Source: Berberis thunbergii (taxonomy: Eukaryota; Streptophyta; Magnoliopsida; Ranunculales; Berberidaceae). From it: a stretch of 64,000 nucleotides of DNA. The stretch covers positions 434,001-498,000 of the forward strand of contig QNQO01000651.1 in assembly GCA_003290165.1 (NCBI GenBank), given 5' to 3'. A model generated the notes under the pieces. The model did not search any database. It saw nothing but the letters and a program-made list of their open reading frames with translations, and had not been told where the DNA came from. The translations under genes and the position numbers were made by a program. Each line of letters starts with the position of its first letter. Positions within the stretch are counted from its first letter, which is position 1. This document shows, in pieces, positions 1-11,825 of the stretch.

Positions 1-159
1 CTTGAGGCTGTGGCGAGAAACAATGCAGGGCACGAAGAGAAAAATCAAGCTAAACTCGCCGAGAAATCAAAGGAAGTTTGCTGGCGTGGATTGATTTTCT
101 TCGTTGCGGCTGCTGGTGTGAAGGGATCTTCTTCCTTGCTGCGATTCTTCACCTGTTTG

Positions 160-320
160 TTGATTCATGACGGTGAGGAAGAGAGCTCTATTGCTCTGCG
201 AATTCTCTTTGATGCCGCAATTGCAAGTTGTTGGTTGATTCGTGATGGTGAGGAAGGGAGCTCTACTGCTCTGCGAATTCTCTTTGCTGCTGCAATTGCA
301 AGTTGTTGGTTAATTCATGA
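160..320 (+). repeat. 75-bp tandem repeat, 2.1 copies
   Basis: Two adjacent 75-bp copies (160-234 and 235-309) are followed by the first 11 bases of a third. They differ at only a few positions. Because 75 is divisible by three, the repeat stays in frame inside an open frame (10-363) and would encode a 25-residue repeat. I recognise no protein family in that frame, and it has no convincing promoter or start context, so I annotate the repeat and not a gene. Confidence 0.85.
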
Positions 321-386
321 AGCTTTGTTGTCCTTACCTTGGCTGTCATCTTCTTCTCTTTGAATCGGCTCTATGGAGAGAAATAG

Positions 387-625
<239 letters not shown>

Positions 626-850
626 TGGTGTTAAAAAAGTCGTTGTCATTCTTTTATTTCCATTTCATACTTCACAATTTTTTTGTATTTCAATCAGTAT
701 ACTGTATACGAATATACATAAAAATACGTATTTACTTCCGTATAAACTGAAGGCAATTTTCGAATTGTTCCAGAGGTAAAACAGTTGTCACAGACAGAGA
801 GAAGAAGAGAAGAAACTCCTCTCTCTGTCTCCATTTCAACTTCATTTAGC

Positions 851-858
851 TATAAACC
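851..858 (+). promoter_or_regulatory. TATA-like box of the C2-domain gene
   Basis: TATAAACC lies about 165 bases upstream of the C2 gene start codon. It is followed by a CT-rich leader (roughly 880-1019) of the kind common in plant 5' UTRs, with no intervening ATG in a long frame. The position fits a core promoter; the transcription start is inferred, not seen. Confidence 0.45.
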
Positions 859-1019
859 TCAAACACGCCTGACTCGTCTTCTCTCTCTCTCTCAAAAACC
901 CTCCAACATCTCTTCTTCTTCGTTCCTTCTTGATCACTCTTTCTTGAAATCAAATCAAGACCGTTCATTAACTCCATCAAGAAATCAAACGAACGAAGAA
1001 GAAAGCCTGAAAGCAAGAA

Positions 1020-1868
1020 ATGGAGGAGAAAACATACCTTCTCGAAGTGAACCTGATCTCCGCGCAAGGTCTGAAACCGCCCTCTGCTAACCTGCGCCGC
1101 TTTCAAACCTACGCCGTCGCCTGGGTCGACTCGGCATACAAACGTCGAACCCGGATCGATAGAGTCGGTGGCGAGAACCCTACCTGGAATGACAAGTTTC
1201 TTTTCCGAGTCGGCTCCGATTTCCTCAACAGAGAGACCTCCGCCGTGTCAGTAGAGATCCACGCCGCCGGCTACGTGAAAGATCCTATCGTCGGCTCCGT
1301 TCGATTTCTGATCAGCAACTGCCTCCGCGCCTCCGGTGGAGTTTCTAAATACGCCGTCGGTGCGGCTATCTGTACACCTGAGTTCTCGGCGTTCCAGATC
1401 CGGCGTCCTTCCGGCAGATTTAAAGGCATTCTCAACGTCGGCGCGATGTTGATCGACGGCTCTGATTTCGCCAAATTGGCTAATGCGGAGGCGATCGGTT
1501 TTCAAGATTTGATGGGAGAGAGTCGCCGGAAACCACATCGCCACCGCCGCAACTTCCGGAAATCTACAATCAAGGACGATGAGAACAGTTCGCGCGGCGG
1601 CGGCGGAGGAGATGTAGAGTCTGTTTCCGACGCGGACTCCACGTGCTCGTCCACGTCGACGACTTCATCCACGGCTCAGATGGACTGGAGCTCGAAAGAG
1701 ACGGTGATGGCGGTCAGGAGAGGAGGGAGATCGAACGGCTCAGGGATCTTTTGCGGGTTAGGGTTTCAAAGGAGGATTCACTTGACTCCGTTGGAAGAGA
1801 ACCTAGATTCTCATGATGATGACGGTGTTGAACGGTCCAGATCTATTCTTCAGAGTTTCAAAGGTTGA
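1020..1868 (+). CDS. C2-domain (CaLB/SRC2-like) protein
   Basis: A single-exon gene of 282 codons. The N-terminal ~130 residues form a C2 domain of the plant SRC2-like/CaLB group: it opens YLLEVNLISAQGL, carries AWVD and the NPTWNDKFLF strand, and continues with SVEIHAAG and DPIVGSVRFLI. C2 domains bind phospholipid membranes, often with calcium, and many plant members act in stress or membrane signalling; the target of this one cannot be read. After the C2 domain come a basic stretch (RRKPHRHRRNFRK, near 170), a glycine run, a Ser/Thr-rich low-complexity segment near 205-225, and a tail ending QSFKG. No signal peptide or membrane span is seen, so a cytosolic or membrane-peripheral protein is likely. 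The start is the first ATG after the leader. GC-rich relative to the flanks. Intact and probably functional. Confidence 0.9.
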   Translation: MEEKTYLLEVNLISAQGLKPPSANLRRFQTYAVAWVDSAYKRRTRIDRVGGENPTWNDKFLFRVGSDFLNRETSAVSVEIHAAGYVKDPIVGSVRFLISNCLRASGGVSKYAVGAAICTPEFSAFQIRRPSGRFKGILNVGAMLIDGSDFAKLANAEAIGFQDLMGESRRKPHRHRRNFRKSTIKDDENSSRGGGGGDVESVSDADSTCSSTSTTSSTAQMDWSSKETVMAVRRGGRSNGSGIFCGLGFQRRIHLTPLEENLDSHDDDGVERSRSILQSFKG

Positions 1869-2744
1869 GATCATAAGGTATATTTCAACATCGGTACGTA
1901 CACCTTTGGTCTGGTGTTTCACTGTTTCATCTCTTTCTTGTGATTTGAAATTTTGAATTGTGGTTTGATGGCGGGAAAGAGAGAGAGAAAGAGAAAGAGA
2001 AAGAGAAAGGGGTATATATGTAAACTGTTAAACAGAGAGCAATTTTGAGGGGGGTGACAGTGTATCTTAGGTTAGGAGTTTTGAACTTTAATTTCACAGT
2101 TTTAAAGTTGAGATGAGATGTGAGTAGAGTTTTTGAAAACTGCAATGCAAGGTGGTTGTTGATGCCAAATTAGTGAACTTTTTACTTTGCTTTACACAAA
2201 ATTTTCAGGTATGGGGCTTGAATATCCGAGGTGCAGAATGCAAACTGATGGGAAAGTGTGACATGGTACAATTACTACCAAACAACGAGTTCACTTTAAA
2301 GTGTTGTTGAAATAATATGGAATAGACTATGGGAAAGTGTTGTTGGCATTTGCAACATTTGTCGACAGCAATTTGTATGTTTCATGAGTTCTGGCTTAGT
2401 AATGAATCTGTGGTTCTGTAAATACGCTTTAGCAAGGGTTAGTTAGCATTTTGAAGTGGTGAAAGAATTTTTTTTTTTTTTTTTCATTCTGGGTTTCTGT
2501 AAGTGAATTACATGTTTATGTTGAAATTCTAGATGAGATTTTACAGTTTGGCAATTAATTCTGTAGTTGAAATAGATTAACTTTATGTTATGTTGAATCT
2601 GTGAATTCAAAGACTAGTGGCTCATTTTAGAAGGCAAGGCCCAATATATATTGGGGCTTGAAATAATTGTCAGTATGGGATCCATTTTGGTCCATGGGTT
2701 GCCTGTAAAACAGGGCTGGCTAGAATCTGATCAGTTTAAAGGTA
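1869..2744. other. 3' UTR and intergenic DNA
   Basis: The C2 gene's 3' UTR probably lies in the first few hundred bases. The region holds a GA-rich microsatellite and a poly-T run near 2467-2484. I see no gene or recognisable element. Confidence 0.6.
1975..2010 (+). repeat. GA-rich microsatellite
   Basis: A purine run of GAGAGA then several AAAGAG units, directly downstream of the C2 gene and possibly within its 3' UTR. Confidence 0.85.
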
Positions 2745-3190
2745 TAGAAGACAAACCAAAAACCCAAATCCATTTGACAGATGTTGATGTCTAACCATTG
2801 TGACCTTACTTGCATCTTGAGTTTAATTTTGCTCTATATGCACTCTATGTTAGGTCCGGGGTGAAGTCAGCAAAGCCCTCCGACGCCATCTCACTGTGTG
2901 CAAACGAGATTACATGTCCAATCTTTCATTGGGTTCTACCACCCCAAAAGGTAAAGAAGACAAACCAGTGCACGAAATTACATGTTGAATCCTTCATTGG
3001 GTTTTTACGAATTGGGCTTTACCACCCCAAAAGATGCAGAAAACAAACCAAAAACCCAAATCCATTTGGTAGTAGTTAATGTCTTGTCCTTGTGACATTA
3101 CATTGCGTCTTGATTTAATTTCACCCCTACACCACCTCACCGCGTGCACACGAAATTACATCTCTAATCCTTTATTATATTTTTACTGCA
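2745..3190 (+). repeat. Diverged tandem repeat, offset about 291 bp
   Basis: ACAAACCAAAAACCCAAATC occurs at 2751 and again at 3042, and the following text (ATGTC, TTGTGAC, TTACAT/TTACTT, GCATCTTGA/GCGTCTTGA, TTTAATTT) is also shared. A smaller motif, a GCACACGAAATTACAT-like word followed by AATCCTTCATTGGGTT, appears near 2896, 2966 and 3142. The copies are well diverged. No coding function is seen. Confidence 0.6.
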
Positions 3191-4577
3191 TGTCCAATTT
3201 TTCATTAATTTCATATAATGTTGTTCCTTACCTAATTAAATTTGCATGCTCCACTCAAGCGAACATTTTCAATACTCTAAATATCTAAATTTTGTTCATC
3301 CCCACTTAAAAATGCATACTCAACATTGATGTGTAATGAAAAAATAAAACCCGCATCTACAATGTATGTTTGAGTCATTCAAAGAACAAAAATCAACTCA
3401 GATGTATGAGTTTTACAGAAAATGGGTAAAAATATAGAAGAACCCAAAAATTGGGTAACCGCCCTGCTGCCTAGAGTTACAAGAGAGAGAGTTACTGAAC
3501 AGAGCTTCTTCTCTTTCGTAGCAAATCGAAACATCTTCGTACCTAACATGTTGTAACTGCTGGATTAGTTAAGCCGTTCAGATAATTTAAATGAAATAAA
3601 AGTTGACTTTTGGTGTGTAATACAAATCAATCTGAAACTGAAACCCCACCTGTCAAATCAATGGTTGTCAGCTGTTAATTAAGCAAGTAGAAAATTACTC
3701 TTTTGTCCCTGAAAGGTGTAAATAAAATCAAGACGTGGCCGGCTAGGATTGCTCCAGCAAGAAAGAAGAACAGTACTGTGTTTAGAAGTGGTACGTAGCA
3801 TGATATGATTTAGCACGAAGCACTAGGTAAGTACATCAAATCAAATCACATCGAAGCATATCAAATCAATTGCAAGATTTACTGATTCAGAATCGTAAAT
3901 CAAATCCAAAGTAGGCACAGTAAATTTAAAAAAAAAAAAAAAAAAAAACGCGATTCATGGGATGAGCTACAGAGAGATCTGACTTGACGGCCTTCCATCC
4001 GGGTTTCCCGCTGATCTCTCTGTTCTTCTGTCGTAGTGGCTTTGATTGGACCTTGGCTAAGGCCCAATGGACTTCACACTCAAATATCTATCGGATGGTT
4101 CGGTTGAATGTTCATAAATGTTGTGAATGATTATACGGTATGAGAAAACTTTGATTGTTTATTTTATGCATTATTTGTAATTTTAGGTGACAATATTTAA
4201 TAGTAGGAATAGGAGCACCCACTCTCATCATATAAACCTTATTGCATAAATGAAAGAATTTCATTCCGTTGTGTGTTTGTAAGTTGTAACTTCGGTGTAT
4301 AAGCATTTAACTTCACTGAGTGTACCAACTTTGTCGTTGACATTTCACTCTGGTCTTGAGTCGTGTTTTCAGCACTCTCTAAATAGGTTACTAAATTACC
4401 AAATATAAAAAAATTTATTTAATCATGATAGCGAAAATTCATTTGTTCTCGTTATAAAGTAGATATTATTTAAAACAAAAGAAAGATGGATGCCTAGAAA
4501 GAAAGATAAGTGTAAATGGGATGATGGGGTTTATTAAAACCTAATAGACTAGATCATATGATAGTGGGCTAAGGAGA
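3191..4577. other. Intergenic DNA, no gene seen
   Basis: AT-rich DNA with a poly-A run at about 3927-3948 and a short imperfect inverted repeat (arms ACAGAGAGATC / GATCTCTCTGT, about 3970-4022). Only short open frames without family resemblance are present. Confidence 0.6.
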
Positions 4578-4745
4578 GGCATTTTTATAATTTTATGAAT
4601 GAAGGGCATTTTCATAATTTTCCAATTGAAAGGGTCGTTTTCGGGATTCGGTGAATGAGAATGCAGTATCATAATTTGGTGAGGTAAGGGCATTTTCTTG
4701 ATTTAGTGAATGGGGGGATAGGAGGGCATTTTTGGAATTTGAATA
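4578..4745 (+). repeat. Degenerate ~28-bp minisatellite
   Basis: About six degenerate copies of a unit resembling GGCATTTTyATAATTTnrTGAATGAr follow one another, with the GGCATTTT/GGTCGTTTT start recurring every 27-36 bases. This short array is not associated with a gene. Confidence 0.6.
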
Positions 4746-4939
4746 GGGAACGACGATGTCGTAATTGTGCAACACACGGACACACACCCACACCAACTTT
4801 TTCAGTTATAGATAGAGATATATTACACCCAATTTGGTGTGTTAGAAGTAAGCCATAATTGAATTGACTCTACCTGTCATATATGTGGTGGTTTCTTTTT
4901 TATTAATGGTTAAGATTTTTTATGCGTCGAAATTTTGTC

Positions 4940-5500
4940 TATTGTAAATTTGACATGTAAAGCAAATGTTAGATTATACAAACTACGTGTTTAATAGTCG
5001 AAGGCATTCCGATGCTTAAGTCAGTAACTCTGTTGGACATGGAGATTAGTCTGGACATAACTAAATTAAAATTGCATACATAGGGATGAGAAGTAAAGGC
5101 TAATGCGCTACTTCCGCTAGCAACCTGCCGCATCCGTTTCGAATGTTCCCTTTATCTTATATAGTGGTTGTTATTCTAATAGTTGCTTAAGCATGTGAGG
5201 GTCAACAAGGGAAGACATTATCTATAGCAGTCTCCTCCTTATGAAGATACGTCCTTGAGGAGTAATTCCCTCCACGACTATTTTTCTCTGTAACGTTCAT
5301 TCCCTTTAAAGGAGAGTTTTTTGGGCCTGAATTTTGGCATCCGACTGTGATTTGTTCTAATGGGTCCTTTTCGGGCTTTAATGTTTTCATTCGCCCTCTA
5401 TGGGCTTTGTGAGTTGGTTCGAACTTGAGATACTTGGTTCTCATGATAAGTGATTTTTGCCACGTATACGATGGCGATGATAGTCTTATTTGATGTATCA
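4940..5500 (-). repeat. Element A 3' LTR (left)
   Basis: The right edge is placed at 5500 (GTATCA), followed on the plus strand by TTAGCTACTCCTCCTTTAG, the complement of a polypurine tract. Near 5003-5024 it carries a word (CATTCCGATGCTTAAGTCAG) whose relatives occur in the other Tat LTRs at 12998-13025, 19293-19320 (reversed) and 49268-49292. The left edge is approximate. It is clearly a different subfamily from the LTR at 12946-13541. Confidence 0.55.
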
Positions 5501-5729
5501 TTAGCTACTCCTCCTTTAGTTAGTGGGCATGTTGACGAGCCCACTAACTCTACGATGGTTAGATTTTCGATTTCATCATTGCAGTGCATTTAATGTCGTT
5601 AACAACTGTTCCTACGTTTGTTTCTCTGATGTCTCATCCTCTTGTTCGTTTCGGCTTGATTTTTGGGATTTGGTGCAACCATCGTATCTCGCACATTTTC
5701 TCATAAGCGGTCTTTTTGTTGCTTAACCC

Positions 5730-5738
5730 TATATAAAG
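5730..5738 (+). promoter_or_regulatory. TATA box upstream of the element A aORF
   Basis: TATATAAAG lies outside the LTR, about 90 bases before the aORF start codon, and is followed by a CT-rich leader. Its sequence, spacing and orientation suit an independent core promoter driving the aORF opposite to gag-pol. Activity is inferred. Confidence 0.5.
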
Positions 5739-5823
5739 GGGAGGTGAGGGCTATATTTCTTTCTTTACATTTTCTTCATCTCCAAAATTTATTTTTTCTC
5801 TCTTTCGTTTTCGTCTCTTCACA

Positions 5824-8239
5824 ATGTCTGTCTTCAAGATTCTAAATGGTGATGCGCTTAATACTTGCGAAGCTTTCTTTTCGCCTAAGCAGGCGACGCA
5901 AGTGACTCTAGATAACGTTCGTTATGACTATTCATTGTCAACTGACCTCAAGATCATCTTGCCTGGAGGTGATGACAATCCTTGTTGCCTAAGGCTTGGC
6001 TACATTGCATTATATCCTGGCATGTTTCATGCAAGGCTTAAGCTTTCGGCCTCAGAGATCTTCTGGGAGTATCTAGACTTATTGGGCATTGTTCTCGCTC
6101 AAATGGGTCCTAATGGCTGGAAGGTGATGGTTGCAACCTTAGCGAGGGTCATCCTATGAATATCAGGGTTTTGCATTTCGTCGTAGGGTTTAATGTAAAT
6201 AATAACCATTCTTGCTATCTCCGTTATTTTTTTCCTATTTTAAGAATCTAAAGGATGAATATAGGGGTTAGTCGAGGTCATAGTTTTACGCATCCATCAC
6301 TTCTGGTTATGTCAAGTTACTCAATCGATATATTATGCGATCATTCTGAGTTCCCAAGTAAAATGAACTGCCGTTGACGGTGGATGAGCAAGAATTCCGT
6401 GAAAATTTTAACAAACTTCCCTGGGCCACAGTGGAAACTTTCCTTGATTAGGATGTTGTCTAGCACAATGACCTATACACTATAAGTGAAGTGGAACGTG
6501 CGACACTTACTGAGGCTTGAGTCTCCGAAGTTACCATTGTATGTGCCAGCAATGTCATTGTTTCTGACAAAGGGCAGGAGCGTACTTCTCCAATTGGCGG
6601 TGGCAGTGTGAGCATTGATAGGGAAGTGAGCTCCGTCAAGAAGCTTACGGATCTCGATGCTCTTGTTACTGCTGAAGATGTTGTTAATGCTAGCTCGAGC
6701 ATTAAAAAGAGAAAAATTCATAGGCTTGCCAGTCCATTTAAGTTATTGGTGATTAGTCATGGTCATGTCATGAAGTAGAAACAACTTGTCAGCTCGGTTC
6801 ATGGTGCTACTAGTGTTCCTTCTCATCCGATATCTTTCGAAAATTAATGGTGGTGGTGAAGTTGTTGACTCTGCTGCTCAAGAGTCTGAGGAAATAAATC
6901 AAACTCTTGAGAGGAACAAAAAGGAGGTGTCTCGTCCTTTGGATAATCGTGAGAAGAGCCTTGTTTCTTCTTATGGTGTGCCCAATTTCGCCAAGTTGTC
7001 TGTTGATGATTCTTGTGTTCTTGACAATAAGATGTTCCAACTTGGTGTTGAGCTGTCTAATAATTCGAACAGTACGAAGACCTTGTCTAATTTCAAGTTT
7101 GACCCTCATTGGACGACCAGGTCATTGCTCATTGTCAGAGTGCTAAGTCTCATGTTTTTTCCATTGTTGCTGGTATTTTGTAGTTGCTTGCTTCTCTTTC
7201 TTTTGCATGTTCTATTGTTGCTAAGAAGAAGGCAATTCAGATTGTGCATTCAACTTCTGGGGGCGGAGTTTTGGTTTTTCGTGATCCCTCTATTCTTCAT
7301 CCACGAGTGGGTTGGAGGGAGCCTAACTCCGAGGACATTCGTATCAAATCCAAATGAAAGTTTAGCTGGTTTTCTAGAATTGACGTGTAGGACAGCACAC
7401 GTAATCTCATTGTCAAATGTCATAGGCGGTTAGTTGAGAGAGCTTTGATGCCTGTGTATCCGCTTGATAGTCACCTTGATGAACGTCTGAAACAAATTAT
7501 GGAGGGAATGAGTCACCTCACTTACGCTGGTGTAATGGGGTCAAATTATAAGGTCGAGCGTGATCAGGTGACATTTCTTGAATGGAAGATGGTGGGGCAG
7601 GCTTTGGTTTTTTTTCACGTCCTCCATAAATTTGATCCGCTAAGAGCGTAGTATATGGAGCATGATAAGGCTGCTGAAGTTGCTCGGGCTTCACTGAAAG
7701 GAGCCCGAGACTATTCATAATAAGTTCACTTATGAACTTGAGGCTTCAGAGACGGAGTTGAATAAACTTTGTACTCGATTGAAAGTTGTTGAGAAGGAAT
7801 TATCCGAGGAAATAACTGGCCGTGATGAAGCATGCATACCGCTGTTGAGCATTCTGCTAGCCTCAAGGCTTCTGCGGAACAAATTTTTTTGTTGACTTCC
7901 AAACTTGTTATTGCTGAGTCTGCAGTTTCCTCTAGGCTCACCGATGTTGAAGGCGAACTTATGTTGACTAATAATGAGCTTGCAACAATCACTAATAGAT
8001 TAAATACTGCAGCATGGACTGGAAACGAGTTGTTGATGATCGTCACGACTTTCTTGATTTTATGGAGTCGCAAGGTTTGGATTTGTCGAACTATCATTGT
8101 TTTGCTGACCAAGTCTTCGAGGATGAAGAGGAATCCATTCCGGAGTCGCGAACCTATTGGTGTTAAACAATCGTTTCTTCCTCTAAGTGGCAGTGTTGCT
8201 GACGCGGATATTCAACCTTCTCCGCATGCCACTTCCTGA
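5824..8239 (+). pseudogene. Element A antisense ORF (aORF, PF04195-type)
   Basis: The first open part (5824-6159, 111 codons) ends with the signature of the putative gypsy-type transposon domain: an FHARLKLSASEIFW-like segment, then YLDLLGIVLAQMGPNGWKVM. Homologous domains read roughly 'GLRLPLHPFF..LRYLGLAPTQLLPNGWR'. Further same-strand open pieces, shifted between frames, cover 6786-7433, 7445-7651 and 7832-8239. The last is rich in Ala/Ser/Leu/Glu and resembles the coiled-coil C-terminal half typical of these ORFs. The function of Tat aORFs is not established. It is transcribed opposite to pol and sits between integrase and the 3' LTR. Stops and frameshifts show it is dead. Confidence 0.75.
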
Positions 8240-9127
8240 ATGCTTCTACTAACTCCTCTCCAATCTATGTAAGTTATTTTGATTTAATGAAGAAGATAAT
8301 CGTTGAAGATCTCATCTTGTCTATCATTGTCGTTTGTATGTAGTATGTATTTTCGTTTAACTTATTAGATTTAGCTGTTTTTTCCTTTGACATTCCTAAC
8401 TGAATTCTAACTTGTTTGTTTGAATTTTTTTATAAGTGCACTTCGTTGTTCGACATATTAATCTTGTGGAAGATTTTTTTCAATAATTCTTACCTTACAT
8501 GTCTAGATTTTCAAACGTATTTTGAGGTCGTGCATTTTAGTCGACCAAAAAAATTCATAGATAAGTCTGGCTTATATGCCCAAGTACTTATAAGTTTACT
8601 TCGTGGTTGATCAGACCAGAAGTTTTATGTGTACGTCCGACTTGTTTGTCTTGATAGATATATTTTAACTTTACTCGTAGCCTGATACCTTGGTCATGCT
8701 ATGTGTTTTTTCGAGTAAAATTATAGTATGACTTTGACGTCCTGACTAAGCTTCATTGCTCGAACACGAGATGAAGGGTTTAAACTTGGATGTTTTATTG
8801 ATAATACTTTTTCAAATGCTCTACATTTTATGGTCGCGGTAGTTGTTTACCCTTCATATTTTTACCACTTGGATTTAGTTTGCCCGCGCTTGGTTCCTTT
8901 GTATTGAATTGAATTTTTCGGAGTACTCAATCGCCGACATTGAACGTGCGAGGGTTTACTTTTTTTGTTATAGTAGCCAGCCATCTGTTGTTGGTAGGCC
9001 GCTATTTTGGTCGAAGCATTTTCTCATTTCTCTTCAAGGATATCCAATCCGACTCTCAATGCTTCATTGTTATCCTCTGCTCGAAACTCTTCGGTTCTGA
9101 ATGTTGGCATACCAATTTCTATTGGTA
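8240..9127. other. Element A spacer between integrase and aORF
   Basis: AT-rich non-coding spacer. It contains words such as TCAGACCAGAAGTT that also occur in the 183-bp units of element B (16130-17200), but only once or twice, so no tandem array is present here. Confidence 0.55.
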
Positions 9128-9838
9128 TCATTGCTTCAGAGCCGTATGCGAAGGTAAACGGGGGTTTCCCTGTTGGAGTTCTTTTCGTTGTTCTGTAAGC
9201 TCAAATGATGTCTGGCAATTCGAACACGCACAATACTTTTGATACTTTGAGCTTCCTTTTGGCCGCCTCAATGATTGTTTTGTTGGTGTCCTCGGCCTGT
9301 CCATTTGCCATGGATGGGTGGGTGTTGAGAAGTGTTGTTGGATGCTTAACTTTTCACACAACTTCTTAACCTTCTTTCCTTCGAATTGCTTCCCTTTGTC
9401 TGTGACAATTACTTGTGGGACTCCAAATCTGCATATTATATCTTTCCACAGAAACTTTTCGATTTGAGTTTTTCTTATCTTTCTTAACGGCTCCACTTCT
9501 ACCCACTTAGTGAAGTAATCCACCGCTACGAGGAGGAATTTCTTTCTGTCGAGCATTGAAAGTGGTCCTATGATATCCATCCCATTGTGCGAATGACCAC
9601 AGACTACTCATCGAGATTAAATTTTGGCCTGGCATGTGAGTATATGAGCAAATCTTTGGCATTTATCACAAGCGCGAATGAGTTTATTTGCACCCGCTTG
9701 CATTGTTGGCGAATAGTATCTCAATGTTAGAGCTTTGTGGGCTAATGTTCTTCCTCCTGGACGGTTTCCACATATATTATGGTGAATCTCTCGCAGAACA
9801 AAATCAACATCGTCGGGAGAGAGACATCTTAGTAGCAA
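9128..9838 (-). pseudogene. Element A integrase remnant
   Basis: Two minus-strand open pieces. 9617-9838 carries the zinc-binding half with an HHCC pattern (REIHHNICGN ... CDKCQRFA). 9128-9580 carries the rve catalytic core beginning MDIIGPL, with VAVDYFTKWVEVEPL and FGVPQVIVTDKGKQFEG holding the first two catalytic aspartates. The glutamate region and C-terminus are frameshifted (TPTHPWQMDRP in place of the usual [14 protein letters not shown] text). Integrase inserts the cDNA into host DNA. Non-functional copy. Confidence 0.85.
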
Positions 9839-10129
9839 TCCTGTGGCAAATCTACTGTAGAGTCTGTCGTTAATCAGTGTGTATCATGTTGCTTGGTTTC
9901 GAAGTTTTTGGGCCTCCATCTTTTCCGCTAAAAGTTCTCTGTTCGTTATGTATGCTACAATTAGAGTCATCCAGTTGTTTTCCTGACTCGTTTCACATGC
10001 TTTTTGCACTTGATTTTCCAGTATACTTTCCTGTATCACGACGAGCGATTTATCATTTTCTTCAGCTCGTGATGCTTCCTTATCTAGCTCATCATCTCTT
10101 TCACTCTCTGCTCTTGCACATCGCCTAAC

Positions 10130-10744
10130 GTTGTAGCCTGGAAACTTTCCTTCAACTCAGTAATCCATTGGTGGTAGGCTTTCATTCGATCATCTTTGAC
10201 TTGGCATTCGCCCTTCAGCTGATTGACTACCAATTTGGAGTCAGTCAAGACGTTAATTTTTTTATTCCCAAGTGTTTGGCCAATTGCAACCCAGCAATCA
10301 TTGCTTCGTACTCGATTTTGTTTATTTTAGGTTATGAAAACTGAATTTTATTGTGTTTTTCCAACGTTACACCTTCTGAGTTATACATGAATATTCCAGC
10401 TCTGCTTCTTGACTCTCTGGATGCTTTGTCACAGTGAAGGATCCATTCATGAACAATTTGTTAGGTTTGGTCATCTTCGTGAGTGTTGTCTGGTTGGCGT
10501 TCATTGTTGCCCATGAATTCAGCGATGAAACCTGCTAATGTTTGAGCTTTTATTGCGGTTTTAGGGCATAGCTAATGTCAAATTGCTCGAGCTCTATCAC
10601 CCATTTCACCATCTTTTCGAATAGTTCTAGTTTGTGCAGTACTGATCGAAGTGGTTGTTCGATCATGACAATGATTGGGTGAGCTTCGAAATATGGTTGC
10701 AATTTTCTTGAAGATACGATCAGGGCGAGTGCCAGTTTCTCCAA
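10130..10744 (-). pseudogene. Element A RNase H region, including aRNH-like domain
   Basis: 10550-10744 gives an RNase H-type segment (EKLALALIVSSRKLQPYF, EQPLRSVLHK, MVKWVIELEQFDISY) typical of Ty3/gypsy RT-RNase H. Downstream in the minus direction, translation near 10290-10330 reads EYEAMIAGLQLA and near 10140-10250 a DSKLVVNQLKGE-like segment. This is a second RNase H domain of the archaeal-like type that marks Tat-lineage elements. Stops and frame changes interrupt it. Confidence 0.7.
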
Positions 10745-10754
10745 ATCCGAGTAG

Positions 10755-11825
10755 TTAATCTCTGTATCTGCAAGTGTTTTGTTGACGTAGTATACTGACT
10801 TTTGTGTGCCCTTCTCCTCGTATCAATGTTGAGCTTACCGCATGGTCGGATATGGAAAAGTATAAATACAATGTTTCTCGTATGCTCGATTTTGACAGTA
10901 GTTTTGTGCTCTCCATGTATGCCTTCAGGTTTTGAAAAGCTTTTTTGCACTCTTCATTCCACGTGAATGTCTTATTTCCTTTCAAGATTTTGAAGAAAGG
11001 TAGACATTTGTCTGACAATTTAGAAATGAATATGTTCAAAGCTATTATTCTGCCATTGAGGTTTTCTACACCTTTTATGTTATTTGGCGATTGCATGTTA
11101 AGTGCTTTTATATGTTTTGAATCGGCTTCAATTCTTTTTGATTGATCATGTATCCAAGGAATTTCCATGATTCTACTCCGATGTATATTTCCCGGATTCA
11201 ATTTCATTTTGTATCTTCGAAGCTGGGAGAAAGCATGTCAGGGGTCTTCGATATGGTCTATTTTGTGTAAGCTCTTGACCAACATATCATCAATGCACAC
11301 CTCCATTGTCTTGCCTATCTGGTCTTTGAACATTTTGTTGACAAGACGTTGGTATGTAGCTCCTTCATTCTTAAGTCCGAACGACATCACTCGGTAACAA
11401 TATGTACCTCTCTCTGTTATGAAATACGTATTTTCTTAGTCAGGCGGGTGCATCTGTATCTAGTTCTAACCAGAGTATGCATCCATGAAGCTTAGGAATT
11501 CATTTCCGGCGGTGGCATCCACTATTTGATCTATACGAGGGAATGAAAAACTATATTTCGGGTAGACTTTGTTTAGATCAGTGTAATCTACACATACTTT
11601 CCACTTGCTATTCTTCTTCTTCACCAAAACTGTGTTAGCTAGCCAGTCTGGGTAATGAGATTCTCTAATCAACCGTGCAGTTATAAGATGACGTACCTCA
11701 TTGTTTATTGATTGGTTGCATTTTGGGGAAATTGGCCTTCTCTTCTGTCGGAATAGCTTCTTGTCCGGATTGATTTGCAATCTGTGAGTGATGATAAAGG
11801 GGTCGATTTCCACCATGTCTTTCAT
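10755..11825 (-). pseudogene. Element A reverse transcriptase remnant
   Basis: The 11466-11825 frame contains RT fingers and palm: VKKKNSKWKVCVDYTDLNK, then FPRIDQIVDATAG and LSFMDAYSG. The catalytic motif is on the minus strand near 11270-11310 and reads VCIDDMLVKSL, with both aspartates present. The connection region follows at 10755-11207 with LSDKCLPFFKIL and FTWNEECKKAF. Reverse transcriptase makes cDNA from element RNA. The domain is spread over three frames with stops. Confidence 0.85.

Noticed and set aside
846..1544. Minus-strand open frames opposite the C2 gene
   Set aside because: Shadows of a GC-rich coding exon and its leader, with no family resemblance.
3967..4022. Possible microRNA precursor from an 11-base inverted repeat
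   Set aside because: The arms are short and the loop is unpaired; it falls far short of a plant precursor stem.
6460..7718. Minus-strand frames opposite the element A aORF
   Set aside because: The plus strand carries aORF-type protein; the opposite frames show no known domain.
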